A DNA stretch of 22,628 nt. It comes from an uncultured Lachnospiraceae bacterium. Its GTDB lineage: Bacteria > Bacillota > Clostridia > Lachnospirales > Lachnospiraceae. The notes beneath the pieces are model-generated. The model was not told where the DNA came from. It saw nothing but the letters and a program-made list of their open reading frames with translations, and made no database searches. Position numbers and translations under genes: made by a program. Shown piece by piece: positions 7,571-15,598 of this stretch. The stretch covers positions 1 to 22,628 of the forward strand of contig CADCPL010000276.1 of NCBI GenBank assembly GCA_902803305.1. Reading direction: 5' to 3'. Every line of letters begins with the position of its first letter. Positions within the stretch are counted from its first letter, which is position 1.

Positions 7571-8302
7571 CTACTGCCTGTATCCGATCTCATCTGCGAG
7601 CTTCTTCTCTATTACCACGATGGCATCTCTGTGAAGCCTCATGAATGTTGCGGGACACATAGGATCGATCTTGTCGTCCATAAGGAGCTTCCTTGCCGCA
7701 TCCTGCTTGTTTCCGTTTATGATCATAAGAAGCGTCTTTGCTTTCATGATGCTTCCCATTCCCATCGTGACCGCGTATCTGGGAACCTCGTCGCGGCTCT
7801 CGAAAAATCTCGTATTGGCATCGATCGTGCTCTCTTCAAGTGTTTCCTTATGAGCTTTTTCATACAGGAATGCCCCGGGCTCGTTGAATCCGAGATGTCC
7901 GTCGGGTCCCACTCCGAGAACCTGGAGATCAATATCGGTCCTGTCAAGGATATCGTTGAACTCCTTGAGGTTGGCCTCCGTATCTCCCGTTCCTTTTGCA
8001 ACATATGTATTTGCCTTGTCGATATTGATATGGTTAAACAGATTGTCATCCATGAAAAATCTGTAGCTCTGCGGATGTGTCGGCTCCAGTCCTACGTATT
8101 CATCAAGGTTCACTGAATGAACCTTTGAAAAATCAAGGCCTTCCTCCTTACATCTCCTTGCAAGCTCCTTATACATTCCTACAGGACTCGATCCCGTGGC
8201 AAGTCCGAGTGTGCAGTCGGGTTTTTCCCGCACCAGCCTGTCGATATAGTCCGCCGCCTTCTTGGCGCCGTCCTCGTAATCCTTTGCAACTATTACTTTC
8301 AT
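7571..8302 (-). CDS. nagB: Glucosamine-6-phosphate deaminase
   Basis: NagB interconverts glucosamine-6-phosphate and fructose-6-phosphate plus ammonia. The 243 residues match the shorter Gram-positive form. Landmarks in order are LGLATGSSPVGMY (about 33-45), NLDEYVGL with the catalytic aspartate (about 65-72), LGVGPDGHLGFNEPG (about 128-142), and the C-terminal region ending at residue 243. It has a strong AGGAGG site 7 bases before the ATG. Placed with glmM and a GlmU-like acyltransferase, it may feed amino sugar into cell-wall synthesis or recover it. The direction cannot be told from sequence. Confidence 0.97.
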   Translation of the reverse strand: MKVIVAKDYEDGAKKAADYIDRLVREKPDCTLGLATGSSPVGMYKELARRCKEEGLDFSKVHSVNLDEYVGLEPTHPQSYRFFMDDNLFNHINIDKANTYVAKGTGDTEANLKEFNDILDRTDIDLQVLGVGPDGHLGFNEPGAFLYEKAHKETLEESTIDANTRFFESRDEVPRYAVTMGMGSIMKAKTLLMIINGNKQDAARKLLMDDKIDPMCPATFMRLHRDAIVVIEKKLADEIGYRQ

Positions 8303-8314
8303 TACATGTCCTCC

Positions 8315-8343
8315 TATCCCTTTTTCTTATCCCTTTTTATCCC
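8315..8343 (-). repeat. Three GGGATA repeats ahead of nagB
   Basis: The minus strand reads GGGATA three times in a purine-rich run, with centres 10 and 13 bases apart; two copies share AAAAAGGGATA. The run ends in the nagB AGGAGG site. It may be simple purine-rich leader sequence, or repeated weak ribosome-docking sites. Function is unknown. Confidence 0.5.
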
Positions 8344-8347
8344 ATCA

Positions 8348-8384
8348 GATCATGTCAAAAACAGTTCCCTTTGACACTGTGATC
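8348..8384 (-). other. Intercistronic hairpin between acyltransferase gene and nagB
   Basis: In the minus-strand RNA, GATCA and TGTCAAA pair with TTTGACA and TGATC, giving 12 base pairs with a 3-base bulge and a 10-base loop. It starts 2 bases after the upstream stop codon. The following sequence is not T-rich, so it looks like an mRNA processing or stability element, or a protein-binding dyad, not an intrinsic terminator. Confidence 0.5.
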
Positions 8385-8386
8385 GA

Positions 8387-9055
8387 TCAGTCGGCTTCCT
8401 TCACGACTATCTTTCTTGCTTCCTTGTAGATACAATTCTGTGGAACAACACCGCGAACGCATGATACAGGGTAAACATTACTGTCTCTTCCGATCACCGT
8501 TCCGGGATTGAGCACGCTGTTGCACCCTACCTCGACCCTGTCGCCGAGCATTGCTCCGACTTTCTTGCGGCCTGTCTCGATCTTTTCGTCCTTGTCCTTT
8601 ATCACGACGAGCTTCTTGTCTGATTTTACGTTACTCGTGATAGAGCCCGCGCCCATATGAGCCTTGTATCCGAGTATCGAATCGCCGACGTAGTTATAGT
8701 GAGGGACCTGAACATTGTCAAACAGTATCACATTCTTAAGCTCCGTTGAGTTTCCGACAACACAGTTGTTACCGACAAGCGCCGAACCTCTTATGAACGC
8801 ACCCGGCCGTACTTCGGTCTCATGTCCGATTATGCACGGGCCGCCGATGTAATTGTTCGGATAACGTTTTGCATCCTTTGCGATCCACACGTCTTCTTCG
8901 GGATGATCGTACTCATCCGCAGAAAGCGTTGCTCCTATCTTGAGAATGAGTTCCTTTATCCCTTCAAGTGCTTCCCAGGGGTATGTAAAGCCCTTGAGAT
9001 AGTCGCCTGCCAGCGAATGCGACAGGTCATAAAGATCATTTATCGTACACTTCAT
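8387..9055 (-). CDS. Left-handed beta-helix acyltransferase, GlmU C-terminal-like
   Basis: This protein has 222 residues. After a helical N-terminus (about 1-60), hexapeptide repeats of a left-handed beta-helix run from about 68 to 215. The segment GNSTELKNVILF, then PHYNYVGDSILGY and MGAGSITSN, follows the GlmU acetyltransferase domain. His119 aligns with the GlmU catalytic histidine (His363 in E. coli). There is no uridylyltransferase domain (no N-terminal GxGxRM-type motif). It lies 23 bases after glmM, so acetylation of glucosamine-1-phosphate is a natural guess. The substrate is not proven, and other sugar or acyl-group transferases share the fold. Clostridial homologues are often labelled UDP-GlcNAc pyrophosphorylase, which the sequence does not support. 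A good AGGAGG site supports the start. Confidence 0.85.
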   Translation of the reverse strand: MKCTINDLYDLSHSLAGDYLKGFTYPWEALEGIKELILKIGATLSADEYDHPEEDVWIAKDAKRYPNNYIGGPCIIGHETEVRPGAFIRGSALVGNNCVVGNSTELKNVILFDNVQVPHYNYVGDSILGYKAHMGAGSITSNVKSDKKLVVIKDKDEKIETGRKKVGAMLGDRVEVGCNSVLNPGTVIGRDSNVYPVSCVRGVVPQNCIYKEARKIVVKEAD

Positions 9056-9078
9056 ATCCGTCCTCCTGTTTGAAATCT

Positions 9079-10431
9079 TTATCTTACTTTTACCAGATGT
9101 CCCGACTGCTTCATCGCATCTATGATCTCATCAACACATTTCTCGCAGTCCTTGTAAGTAAGTGCTTCCGACATGACACGGAGTACGGGCTCCGTTCCCG
9201 ATGCGCGAAGAAGTACACGTCCGTCGCCGCCGAGATACTCCGTGGTTGAGTCGACGGATCTCTTTACGGCCGGATCTTCAAGAGTCTTCTCCTTGTCATC
9301 AACTTCGACGTTCTTGAGAACCTGCGGATACATCTTGACTTCGGATGCGAGTACAGACAGAGGAAGGTGTGTCTCCACAAGCACCGTCATGAGCATGATC
9401 GCGGTAACAAGACCGTCGCCCGTATGAGCATATTTTCTGAAGATAACGTGTCCAGACTGCTCTCCGCCGATCATATGATCGTTCTCTTTCATGTTCTCAT
9501 ATACATATCTGTCGCCGACTTTTGTCTTCTCATAATTTATACCGATATTGTCAAAAGCCTTGTACAGACCGAAGTTTGACATTATGGTCGTAACGACCGT
9601 GTTGCTCGGGAGCATTCCCTTGTTTTTGAAATGCTTGGCACAGATGTACATGATCATGTCTCCGTTCACGACATCACCGTATTCGTCAACGGCAAGGCAT
9701 CTGTCGGCATCTCCGTCAAACGCAAATCCGACATCGACTTTATTCTCGCGTACATACTTCTGCAATCCTTCGATATGCGTGCTTCCCGCATTGAGGTTGA
9801 TGTTGAGTCCGTCCGGCGCATCGTTCATCACGCTGACCTTTGCTCCGAGCGCATCAAAGACGGCTCTTCCTATCATCCAAGAGCTTCCGTTCGCACAGTC
9901 GAGCGCCACCTTACACTTTTCAAATGAAACGGGTGCGATATTTGTAAGATAGCCGATGTAGCGGTTTCTTCCCGAATAGAAATCTATCGTGCGGCCGATA
10001 CCTCCTTCGGTTGCCCACTTAACGTCATCAACCTCGCCGTCGATGAACTTCTCGACAAGATCCTGGACCTCGTCTTCCATCTTTTCGCCTTCGGAGTTCA
10101 TAAGCTTGATGCCGTTGTCGTAGAACGGGTTGTGGCTCGCTGATATCATGATACCGCAGTCGAACTCTTCGGTTCTTGTTATATAACTCACACATGGAGT
10201 AGTCGTGACATGAAGAAGATATGAATCTCCGCCGGATGAAGTGATACCGGCAGACAGAGCATTCTCATACATGTACGATGAACGTCTTGTATCCTTTCCG
10301 ATAACGATCCTTGCCGGGCGCTCCTTACCGTAGTACCAGCCGAGAAAACGTCCGATCTTAAATGCATGCTCCGCCGTCAGTACCTCGCCTGCCTTACCGC
10401 GGAATCCGTCAGTGCCGAAATATTTGCCCAT
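9079..10431 (-). CDS. glmM: Phosphoglucosamine mutase
   Basis: GlmM converts glucosamine-6-phosphate to glucosamine-1-phosphate on the way to UDP-GlcNAc and peptidoglycan. The 450 residues are the normal length. The phosphoserine loop is GIMISASHNP with Ser99, followed by FYDNGIKL. The metal site is DGDADR near residue 240, the sugar-binding loop is GGEQSGHV near 323, and the phosphate-binding loop is RASGTEPVLRV near 410. An in-frame ATG at 10446 exists, but AAGGAGG lies 5 bases before the ATG at 10431 and gives the standard MGKYFGTDGFRG start. It is the first gene of the amino-sugar group and has its own promoter. Confidence 0.97.
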   Translation of the reverse strand: MGKYFGTDGFRGKAGEVLTAEHAFKIGRFLGWYYGKERPARIVIGKDTRRSSYMYENALSAGITSSGGDSYLLHVTTTPCVSYITRTEEFDCGIMISASHNPFYDNGIKLMNSEGEKMEDEVQDLVEKFIDGEVDDVKWATEGGIGRTIDFYSGRNRYIGYLTNIAPVSFEKCKVALDCANGSSWMIGRAVFDALGAKVSVMNDAPDGLNINLNAGSTHIEGLQKYVRENKVDVGFAFDGDADRCLAVDEYGDVVNGDMIMYICAKHFKNKGMLPSNTVVTTIMSNFGLYKAFDNIGINYEKTKVGDRYVYENMKENDHMIGGEQSGHVIFRKYAHTGDGLVTAIMLMTVLVETHLPLSVLASEVKMYPQVLKNVEVDDKEKTLEDPAVKRSVDSTTEYLGGDGRVLLRASGTEPVLRVMSEALTYKDCEKCVDEIIDAMKQSGHLVKVR

Positions 10432-10481
10432 AATAGCCTCCTTCATTACAGCATGTGGTATATTTTATCACAATACATATT

Positions 10482-10509
10482 ATTATACCGCTATATATTG
10501 ATTTGTCTA
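10482..10509 (-). promoter_or_regulatory. Promoter for glmM operon
   Basis: On the minus strand TAGACA (5 of 6) and TATAAT (6 of 6) are 16 bases apart, about 50 bases ahead of the glmM start, in a very AT-rich stretch. It probably drives glmM, the acyltransferase gene and nagB. Confidence 0.65.
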
Positions 10510-10601
10510 CTGTTTGATATTTATGCGTCCCTGCCCCCGACTTCTTTTATGATATACGGCTTAAATACCGTCTCGTTTTTGGTAGTGTCAATAAAGTTGG
10601 A

Positions 10602-11810
10602 TTAAGCGACATGATGCGGAAGCTTCTTCATTCCGGTAAACGTCACAACAACTCCGACGGCACAGACCACGGTTCCGGTCAAGAGCATCATGAATATTCC
10701 GGAATTATCAAGGATCACTCCGCTGATAAGATTGGAAAATACCCCGCCCACCGTTATCGCGCTCGTGATGTAGGCCTGTCCTTTGACCTGGTCAAGCTCT
10801 TCCATCGTCGTACTGACATAGTAGGCTCCCGCCGGTATGAATACGGCATATGCAAACAATTGGAACGACTGACTTGCATACAACCCGATCATGTTCGTCG
10901 CAAACATCAGTATCAATATCTTGGCAAAGAATGCCATTCCGGAGAAAATAAGAAGCTTATCCGCGGAGAACTTTTTAAGTACGATACCGATGGCTGCCAT
11001 GACCGGCAGTTCGAGTATAGCCTGAAGAAACGTGGCGTATCCGAGCTGCGTTTCTCCACCGCCGAGATTCCTGATGATCACGATCATAAAATCATTGATC
11101 ATGTTGTGTCCGAAGAAAAAACAGATCGTACCGATGAGAAACGGCATGAAAGCCGGATATGTCTTTGCAAACGAAGAAAAACTGTTATGCGCTTTATGCG
11201 CCGTATTGTCTTCGCTTATTGCATCATCGCCCGGATCATCTGCCCTGAACGTAAGTATGGCAGCGAGTGATATGATCATGACCGCTATGTTCATCCACAG
11301 CAGGATGGATACGCCGTTTTTTTCCACGGCGCTGCCTATGAACAGCGACGTTATCGCAAAGCCTGTCGAGCCGAGGCCTCTCGCAAGTCCGTACACTATA
11401 TCACAGCCTTTTTTCTGATATTCAAAACAAAGTGCCGTAAGTACCGGCTGGTACACGAACTGAACCGTATATATGAGTGCGTAGACAACAAAAATGACCG
11501 CAATGCTGTCGGGGATGACGAGCAATACGGCCGAACCTATCATGATGACTATCACGGATATGATGATAAAAAGCTTATTTGTAAGAAAACCGGGCTTATC
11601 TATTATGCCCGCGATGACAGGCTGAAGCACGGCCGACAGGATATTGGAGACTGCGAGGAGTATGCCTACCTGAGTATTTGTCATACCTTTTGCGAGCAGA
11701 TATACGGCCGCGTACGCGTGAAGAGTACAGAATGCCGAAAAATAAGCGGCATTCAGTATGGTGTACCGAAGCGTCCAGGTCACTCTTCCTCTTTTCTTCT
11801 CATCAGTCAT
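10602..11810 (-). CDS. Major facilitator superfamily transporter
   Basis: This is a polytopic membrane protein of 402 residues with about 12 hydrophobic segments in two halves. They are split by a charged cytoplasmic loop around residues 195-212 (DDPGDDAISEDNTAHKAH). The N-terminal pattern, with TLHAYAAVYLLAKGMTNTQVG and then AGIIDKPG, resembles the LacY/nucleoside-symporter-like MFS branch that includes many uncharacterised clostridial sugar or metabolite carriers. The substrate cannot be read from sequence. It lies 30 bases after the small membrane gene at 11841-12422, likely in the same operon. No intrinsic terminator is seen between it and glmM, though glmM has its own promoter. Confidence 0.85.
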   Translation of the reverse strand: MTDEKKRGRVTWTLRYTILNAAYFSAFCTLHAYAAVYLLAKGMTNTQVGILLAVSNILSAVLQPVIAGIIDKPGFLTNKLFIIISVIVIMIGSAVLLVIPDSIAVIFVVYALIYTVQFVYQPVLTALCFEYQKKGCDIVYGLARGLGSTGFAITSLFIGSAVEKNGVSILLWMNIAVMIISLAAILTFRADDPGDDAISEDNTAHKAHNSFSSFAKTYPAFMPFLIGTICFFFGHNMINDFMIVIIRNLGGGETQLGYATFLQAILELPVMAAIGIVLKKFSADKLLIFSGMAFFAKILILMFATNMIGLYASQSFQLFAYAVFIPAGAYYVSTTMEELDQVKGQAYITSAITVGGVFSNLISGVILDNSGIFMMLLTGTVVCAVGVVVTFTGMKKLPHHVA

Positions 11811-11840
11811 CCGCCGGTATCCTTTGGCCTGTCTGTATTT

Positions 11841-12422
11841 TTATTCGGAAGCGTTATCCATCATCCTCCGGATCGGTATCAGAAGGATGAACACATATAC
11901 AAAACCGATCAGCGCAGTCGCAAGCTGGATCACGCTGAACGTCATCTGGAATTTCCCGAGATTTGCATAGAGCGGGCTTTCCGCGGGGATGAATCTTGGC
12001 AGAAGCCATAACGAAATGGTGACTGCCATGACAACTCCTTTAAGGCACGAAGACACGATCGCCGTGATCACCGACTTTATATTTACGATACTGTCCTCCG
12101 GCATGACCGTCGGCTTAAAGAGAAAATGCACCGCGACCGCAAGAACAGCATTTCCGAGCATGATAAGCGGAACGATTCCGGGGACTGCCTGCATGACGGG
12201 TGAAGCTGCTATAAAGTATGCCGTGACCGGAGTGATCACTGACATTGCAAGTGCACACGGAAGGTTCACGAGCAGCACCGTCAGTATGATACATGTATTT
12301 ACGATCGGCCCCGTGATAAAAACACTGAGGTTCTTAAACAACTGACTTGCGATACATATGGCAAGAAGAAGCGCCGTGGCCGCGATCTCCTTTGTACCGA
12401 ATGACTTTCCCTGTTCTTTCAT
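11841..12422 (-). CDS. Small membrane protein resembling ECF transporter S component
   Basis: This is a hydrophobic protein of 193 residues with five to six membrane segments (about 11-30, 38-55, 58-78, 83-103, 118-138 and 160-182). The opening TKEIAATALLLAICIASQ resembles the start of ECF-type substrate-binding S components, which bind a vitamin or small molecule and use a shared energising module. No ECF ATPase or T component is encoded nearby. The substrate is unknown, and the S-component call rests on topology and N-terminal resemblance only. It is the first gene of a two-gene unit with the MFS transporter and is divergent from modC. Confidence 0.6.
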   Translation of the reverse strand: MKEQGKSFGTKEIAATALLLAICIASQLFKNLSVFITGPIVNTCIILTVLLVNLPCALAMSVITPVTAYFIAASPVMQAVPGIVPLIMLGNAVLAVAVHFLFKPTVMPEDSIVNIKSVITAIVSSCLKGVVMAVTISLWLLPRFIPAESPLYANLGKFQMTFSVIQLATALIGFVYVFILLIPIRRMMDNASE

Positions 12423-12506
12423 AACATATCGTCTCCTCTATGGATTTTATATATTTTCACTATATGGTATTATATCATCATGCAAAAAAAATAAAAGGAA
12501 AAGAAT
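12423..12506. promoter_or_regulatory. Divergent control region between membrane gene and modC
   Basis: These 84 bases are strongly AT-rich. Overlapping -10 candidates face both ways: TATTAT at 12468-12473 on plus and TATAAT at 12469-12474 on minus. Convincing -35 boxes are not visible. I looked for a ModE-type palindrome and found none. modC has an AAAGGAAAAG site just before its ATG. Confidence 0.4.
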
Positions 12507-13541
12507 ATGTCACTGTCCGTAAATATCAAAAAAACATATCCTGATTTCGTTCTGGACATTTCCTTTTTCACAGATGCAAAACGCATAGGCATTCTCGGTG
12601 CATCCGGCTGCGGCAAGAGCCTTACGCTCAGGTCCGTCGCGGGACTGATAAGACCCGACGCCGGAAGGATATGTTTTGAAGATACCGTCTGGTTTGATAA
12701 AGAAAAAAAGGTAAACACGAAGACCGCCGATCGAAATGTCGGGTTCCTGTTCCAAAACTATGCGCTTTTCCCGAACATGACGGTCGAGGAAAATATCGTC
12801 GCAGCACTTTGCGGCGCCGGAAAGAACAGTATCAAGCGCTCTGCTGCTGAAATAATGCAGCAATATGATCTTATCGATATAAAAGATCACCGGCCCGAGC
12901 AGCTGTCGGGCGGCCAGCAGCAAAAGACCGCTCTTGCGCGGATGATGGCGCGCGATCCGAAGCTCCTTCTTCTTGACGAGCCCTTCTCTGCCATGGATGC
13001 TTTTCTTCGCGAGGGGATGAGGCTCGAACTCATAAAACTTCTCGACAACTATGATAAAACAGTCATAATGGTCAGCCATGACCGCGACGAACTGTATCAG
13101 ATATGCGATCATCTGTTGCTGATGGATAAAGGCAGTATCTTAACATACGGCAGGACCGATGATGTATTTTTGCATCCGCAGACAACGGCAGCCGCAAGAC
13201 TTACAGGATGCAAGAACATTAGCCGGATAAGGAGAACAGGTGACCACAGAATATGTGCACTCGACTGGGGTGATATAGAACTCGTGACTGCCGATACGGT
13301 TGTCGACGACATCACCCATGCGGGGATAAGAGCTCACGATCTTACGCCCGGAGGCTCCGGTCCCAACGTGATCCGGTGCGGGAACGCCTCCGTAAGCCGG
13401 CTTCCTTTCGAATGGTATATAACACTCGAAAACGGATTGTGGTGGAAACAAAGCCGTGAGCTTTACGATACCGATAACGGCAATGTCGTACCCGCATACG
13501 TCAGTATTGCCCCTGATAAGATAGTATTATTAAAAGAATGA
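12507..13541 (+). CDS. modC: Molybdate ABC transporter ATP-binding protein
   Basis: ModC is the ATPase that powers molybdate uptake. It has 344 residues. Walker A is GASGCGKSL at 31-39, the Q-loop is FQNYALFP at 82-89, the signature is LSGGQQQK at 133-140, Walker B is LLLLDEPFSAMD at 153-164, and the switch histidine is His191. The C-terminal part (about 235-344) fits a TOBE-like regulatory domain, though I cannot confirm a molybdate site there. The gene comes first, ahead of modA and modB, an order different from the usual modA-modB-modC. Assignment to molybdate relies on its partners; tungstate or sulfate-type ATPases look similar. Confidence 0.9.
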   Translation: MSLSVNIKKTYPDFVLDISFFTDAKRIGILGASGCGKSLTLRSVAGLIRPDAGRICFEDTVWFDKEKKVNTKTADRNVGFLFQNYALFPNMTVEENIVAALCGAGKNSIKRSAAEIMQQYDLIDIKDHRPEQLSGGQQQKTALARMMARDPKLLLLDEPFSAMDAFLREGMRLELIKLLDNYDKTVIMVSHDRDELYQICDHLLLMDKGSILTYGRTDDVFLHPQTTAAARLTGCKNISRIRRTGDHRICALDWGDIELVTADTVVDDITHAGIRAHDLTPGGSGPNVIRCGNASVSRLPFEWYITLENGLWWKQSRELYDTDNGNVVPAYVSIAPDKIVLLKE

Positions 13542-13569
13542 TCGTATGAGAGCGTCAAAGGAGAACATC

Positions 13570-14376
13570 ATGGATAAAGCAAAACTGCTGTCTGTACTTT
13601 CGATATGTGCATGCATCCTGGCAGGATGTGCGACCGTTAACGTAAACGTGAACACCCCGGCAAAGCCCGCAGAAGAGAATGTCGAGATCATATGCTTCGC
13701 AGCCGCTTCAATGACCGAGACAATGGAAGAGATCAAGTCGGCATATGAACTTGCCAATCCGAACATTACGATAACTTATAATTTCGATTCATCCGGAACG
13801 CTGAAGACACAGATCGAAGAAGGCGCCGACTGTGACCTGTTCATCTCGGCTGCACAGAAACAGATGGATGAGCTTGACTGTGTCGACGATGCCACAAGGA
13901 TCGATCTGCTTGAAAACAAAGTCGCTCTCTCTGTACCGGAAGGCAATCCGAAAAATATAGGTTCATTTGATGATCTGGTGGCAGGGCTTAAGGACGGAAG
14001 CATCCTTCTTGCGATGGGAAATGAAGATGTTCCCGTAGGACAGTATACACAAAAGATCTTTGACTACTACGGACTTGATGAAACAAGCCTTGCAGGATCA
14101 GGAGTTCTCACATACGGAAGCAACGTTAAGGAAGTGACGACACAGGTAAGTGAAGGAACCGTTGACGCCGGCATCATATATTCGACCGATGCCTTTTCGG
14201 CAGGGCTTGACGTTGTTGACACCGCAACTTGCGAAATGTGTGGACAGGTCATATATCCCGCTGCTGTGCTCACGGGTTCAAAACATCCCGATGCGGCAAA
14301 AGCTTTTCTTGACTATCTTCAGTCTCCCGATGCGGGTAAGGTATTTGAGAGCGTGGGATTTTCCGCACTGAAATGA
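13570..14376 (+). CDS. modA: Molybdate-binding lipoprotein
   Basis: ModA captures molybdate (or tungstate) outside the membrane and delivers it to ModB. It has 268 residues. A lipoprotein signal peptide ends in the lipobox LAGC with Cys20 as the likely lipid anchor. The mature protein has the ModA pattern FAAASMTETMEEI, YNFDSSGTLKTQIEEGADCDLFISAAQKQMDEL, and later DAGIIYSTDA. The serines in AAASM and DSSG are the usual oxyanion contacts. An in-frame ATG at 13546 would add eight residues, but AAAGGAG sits 6 bases before the ATG at 13570, and this start gives a clean signal peptide. It lies 28 bases after modC and 21 before modB. Confidence 0.95.
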   Translation: MDKAKLLSVLSICACILAGCATVNVNVNTPAKPAEENVEIICFAAASMTETMEEIKSAYELANPNITITYNFDSSGTLKTQIEEGADCDLFISAAQKQMDELDCVDDATRIDLLENKVALSVPEGNPKNIGSFDDLVAGLKDGSILLAMGNEDVPVGQYTQKIFDYYGLDETSLAGSGVLTYGSNVKEVTTQVSEGTVDAGIIYSTDAFSAGLDVVDTATCEMCGQVIYPAAVLTGSKHPDAAKAFLDYLQSPDAGKVFESVGFSALK

Positions 14377-14397
14377 TAAAAGACCGGGGTGAAGATC

Positions 14398-15075
14398 ATG
14401 GACATGTTTCCACTTTACAATTCACTTCGTATAGCGGGTATAAGCACGATCATAGTAGTCATTGTCGGGATCGCGGCAGCCTACCACATCGTAAAGCTGC
14501 CGCGATCGATAAAAGGAATACTTGATTGTATATTTACTCTTCCGCTCGTACTGCCCCCGACGGTCGTGGGGTATCTGCTTCTGCGGCTCCTCGGTCCGAG
14601 GCGCCCGATAGGAGCATGGTTTCTGTCGGTATTTGATGTCAGGCTCACCATGACATGGTGGTCAGCCATCTTTTCTACATCCGTTGTTATATTCCCGCTC
14701 ATGTACCGAACCGCGCGCGGTGCGTTCGAATCCTTTGACGTGTCGCTCAAGCAGGCCGGCGAAACGCTGGGACTTAGCGGTCCGTATATCTTCTTCAGGA
14801 TAACTCTTCCGTACTGCAAAGCAGGGATCATAGCCGGAACCGTGCTCGCCTTTGCAAGGGCGCTCGGCGAATACGGAGCGACCACGATGATCGCAGGCTA
14901 CACTCCCGGCAAAACAGCTACCATATCAACTACCGTATATCAACTGTGGAGAACGAACAACGACGCTCTTGCGATGAAATGGGTCCTTATAAACACGGCG
15001 GTATCAGCTGTTGTACTTCTTATCATCAATATCGCTGAAGGCCGAAGAAATGCTTCTTCTCAAACAGCAGGATGA
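14398..15075 (+). CDS. modB: Molybdate ABC transporter permease
   Basis: ModB forms the membrane channel for molybdate uptake. It has 225 residues with about five to six membrane segments. PLVLPPTVVGYLLL near residue 45 is typical, and the ABC-contact EAA loop is seen as ALGEYGATTMIAGYTPGKT near 155-173. A GTG at 14389 could start a version three residues longer, but GGGGTGA lies 5 bases before the ATG at 14398. The last 50 bases overlap, on the opposite strand, the end of the ECF S-component gene. No terminator is visible after it. Confidence 0.95.
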   Translation: MDMFPLYNSLRIAGISTIIVVIVGIAAAYHIVKLPRSIKGILDCIFTLPLVLPPTVVGYLLLRLLGPRRPIGAWFLSVFDVRLTMTWWSAIFSTSVVIFPLMYRTARGAFESFDVSLKQAGETLGLSGPYIFFRITLPYCKAGIIAGTVLAFARALGEYGATTMIAGYTPGKTATISTTVYQLWRTNNDALAMKWVLINTAVSAVVLLIINIAEGRRNASSQTAG

Positions 15076-15544
15076 CAACGTTTCCTATCACAGTACACAC
15101 TACAGCCTGTACCGCATTGCTGATTATCGATGCCGAAGCGGCAATCCCGTATCCGAGCACGGTCGATTCGTAAAGAAAATATCCCGCTACCATTATCACC
15201 TCTGCTGCCACACTGCTTATCAGATATGCCGCAGCCATCGGCAATCTCTTACCAAGCCTCGTGCAGACCGGTGCACATACAAACGCCATCAGAAATTTGA
15301 TGATCGCGGTTCCCGGGATATAGAGCGGGTACCCCGATAACAGATCGGCCAGTCCCGATCCTACGGCAGCCGCAAGTGCTCCGTAAGGATTACCGAGAAG
15401 CCACGCCGATATGAGCACTGCCGAATCACCGATATTTACATATCCGGCAGTCCCGATCGTCGGTATCTTTATTATCATTGTCGCAACGGTCGTGATGGCG
15501 GCAAGGACCGCTGCGGTAACAAGTTTCTTTAGTCTGTCATTCAT
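15026..15544 (-). CDS. ECF transporter S component
   Basis: This is a membrane protein of 172 residues with about five to six hydrophobic segments. VNIGDSAVLISAWLLGNPYG, then AAAVGSGLADLLSGYPLYIPGT, is characteristic of a large group of ECF S components (the PF07155-like group, as I remember it). These bind a vitamin or related small molecule and work with a shared EcfA/EcfT module encoded elsewhere. The ligand cannot be told from sequence. It is transcribed from its own strong promoter with an operator-like repeat, downstream of larE. Its 3' end overlaps modB by 50 bases in the opposite direction. Confidence 0.85.
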   Translation of the reverse strand: MNDRLKKLVTAAVLAAITTVATMIIKIPTIGTAGYVNIGDSAVLISAWLLGNPYGALAAAVGSGLADLLSGYPLYIPGTAIIKFLMAFVCAPVCTRLGKRLPMAAAYLISSVAAEVIMVAGYFLYESTVLGYGIAASASIISNAVQAVVCTVIGNVVILLFEKKHFFGLQRY

Positions 15545-15569
15545 TTATCTCACCATTTGTTTTCTTCGT

Positions 15570-15598
15570 ATCATAACGCCAATCGCATACCATGTCAA
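15570..15598 (-). promoter_or_regulatory. Near-consensus promoter for ECF S-component gene
   Basis: On the minus strand TTGACA (6 of 6) and TATGAT (5 of 6) are exactly 17 bases apart, placing the transcription start about 20 bases before the ATG at 15544. It is the best promoter in the window and lies in the 67-base gap after larE. Confidence 0.75.

Noticed and set aside
10510..10601. Intrinsic terminator between the MFS gene and glmM
   Set aside because: Only a 4-bp stem (ACGG/CCGT) with an 8-base loop and no T-run is present, too weak to call.
10571..10601. TTGACA-like promoter on the minus strand just after the MFS stop
   Set aside because: TTGACA is present, but the sequence 17 bases on (GTATTT) is a poor -10; the TAGACA-TATAAT pair nearer glmM is better.
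12423..12506. Possible ModE operator for the mod genes
   Set aside because: The region is AT-rich with only short imperfect symmetry; no ModE-type half-sites with the right spacing were found.
12510..13112. 200-codon open frame opposite modC
   Set aside because: The plus strand encodes all ABC ATPase motifs; the opposite frame is a shadow.
13546..13569. Upstream in-frame ATG as the modA start
   Set aside because: The AAAGGAG ribosome site lies after it and before the ATG at 13570; the later start gives a proper lipoprotein signal.
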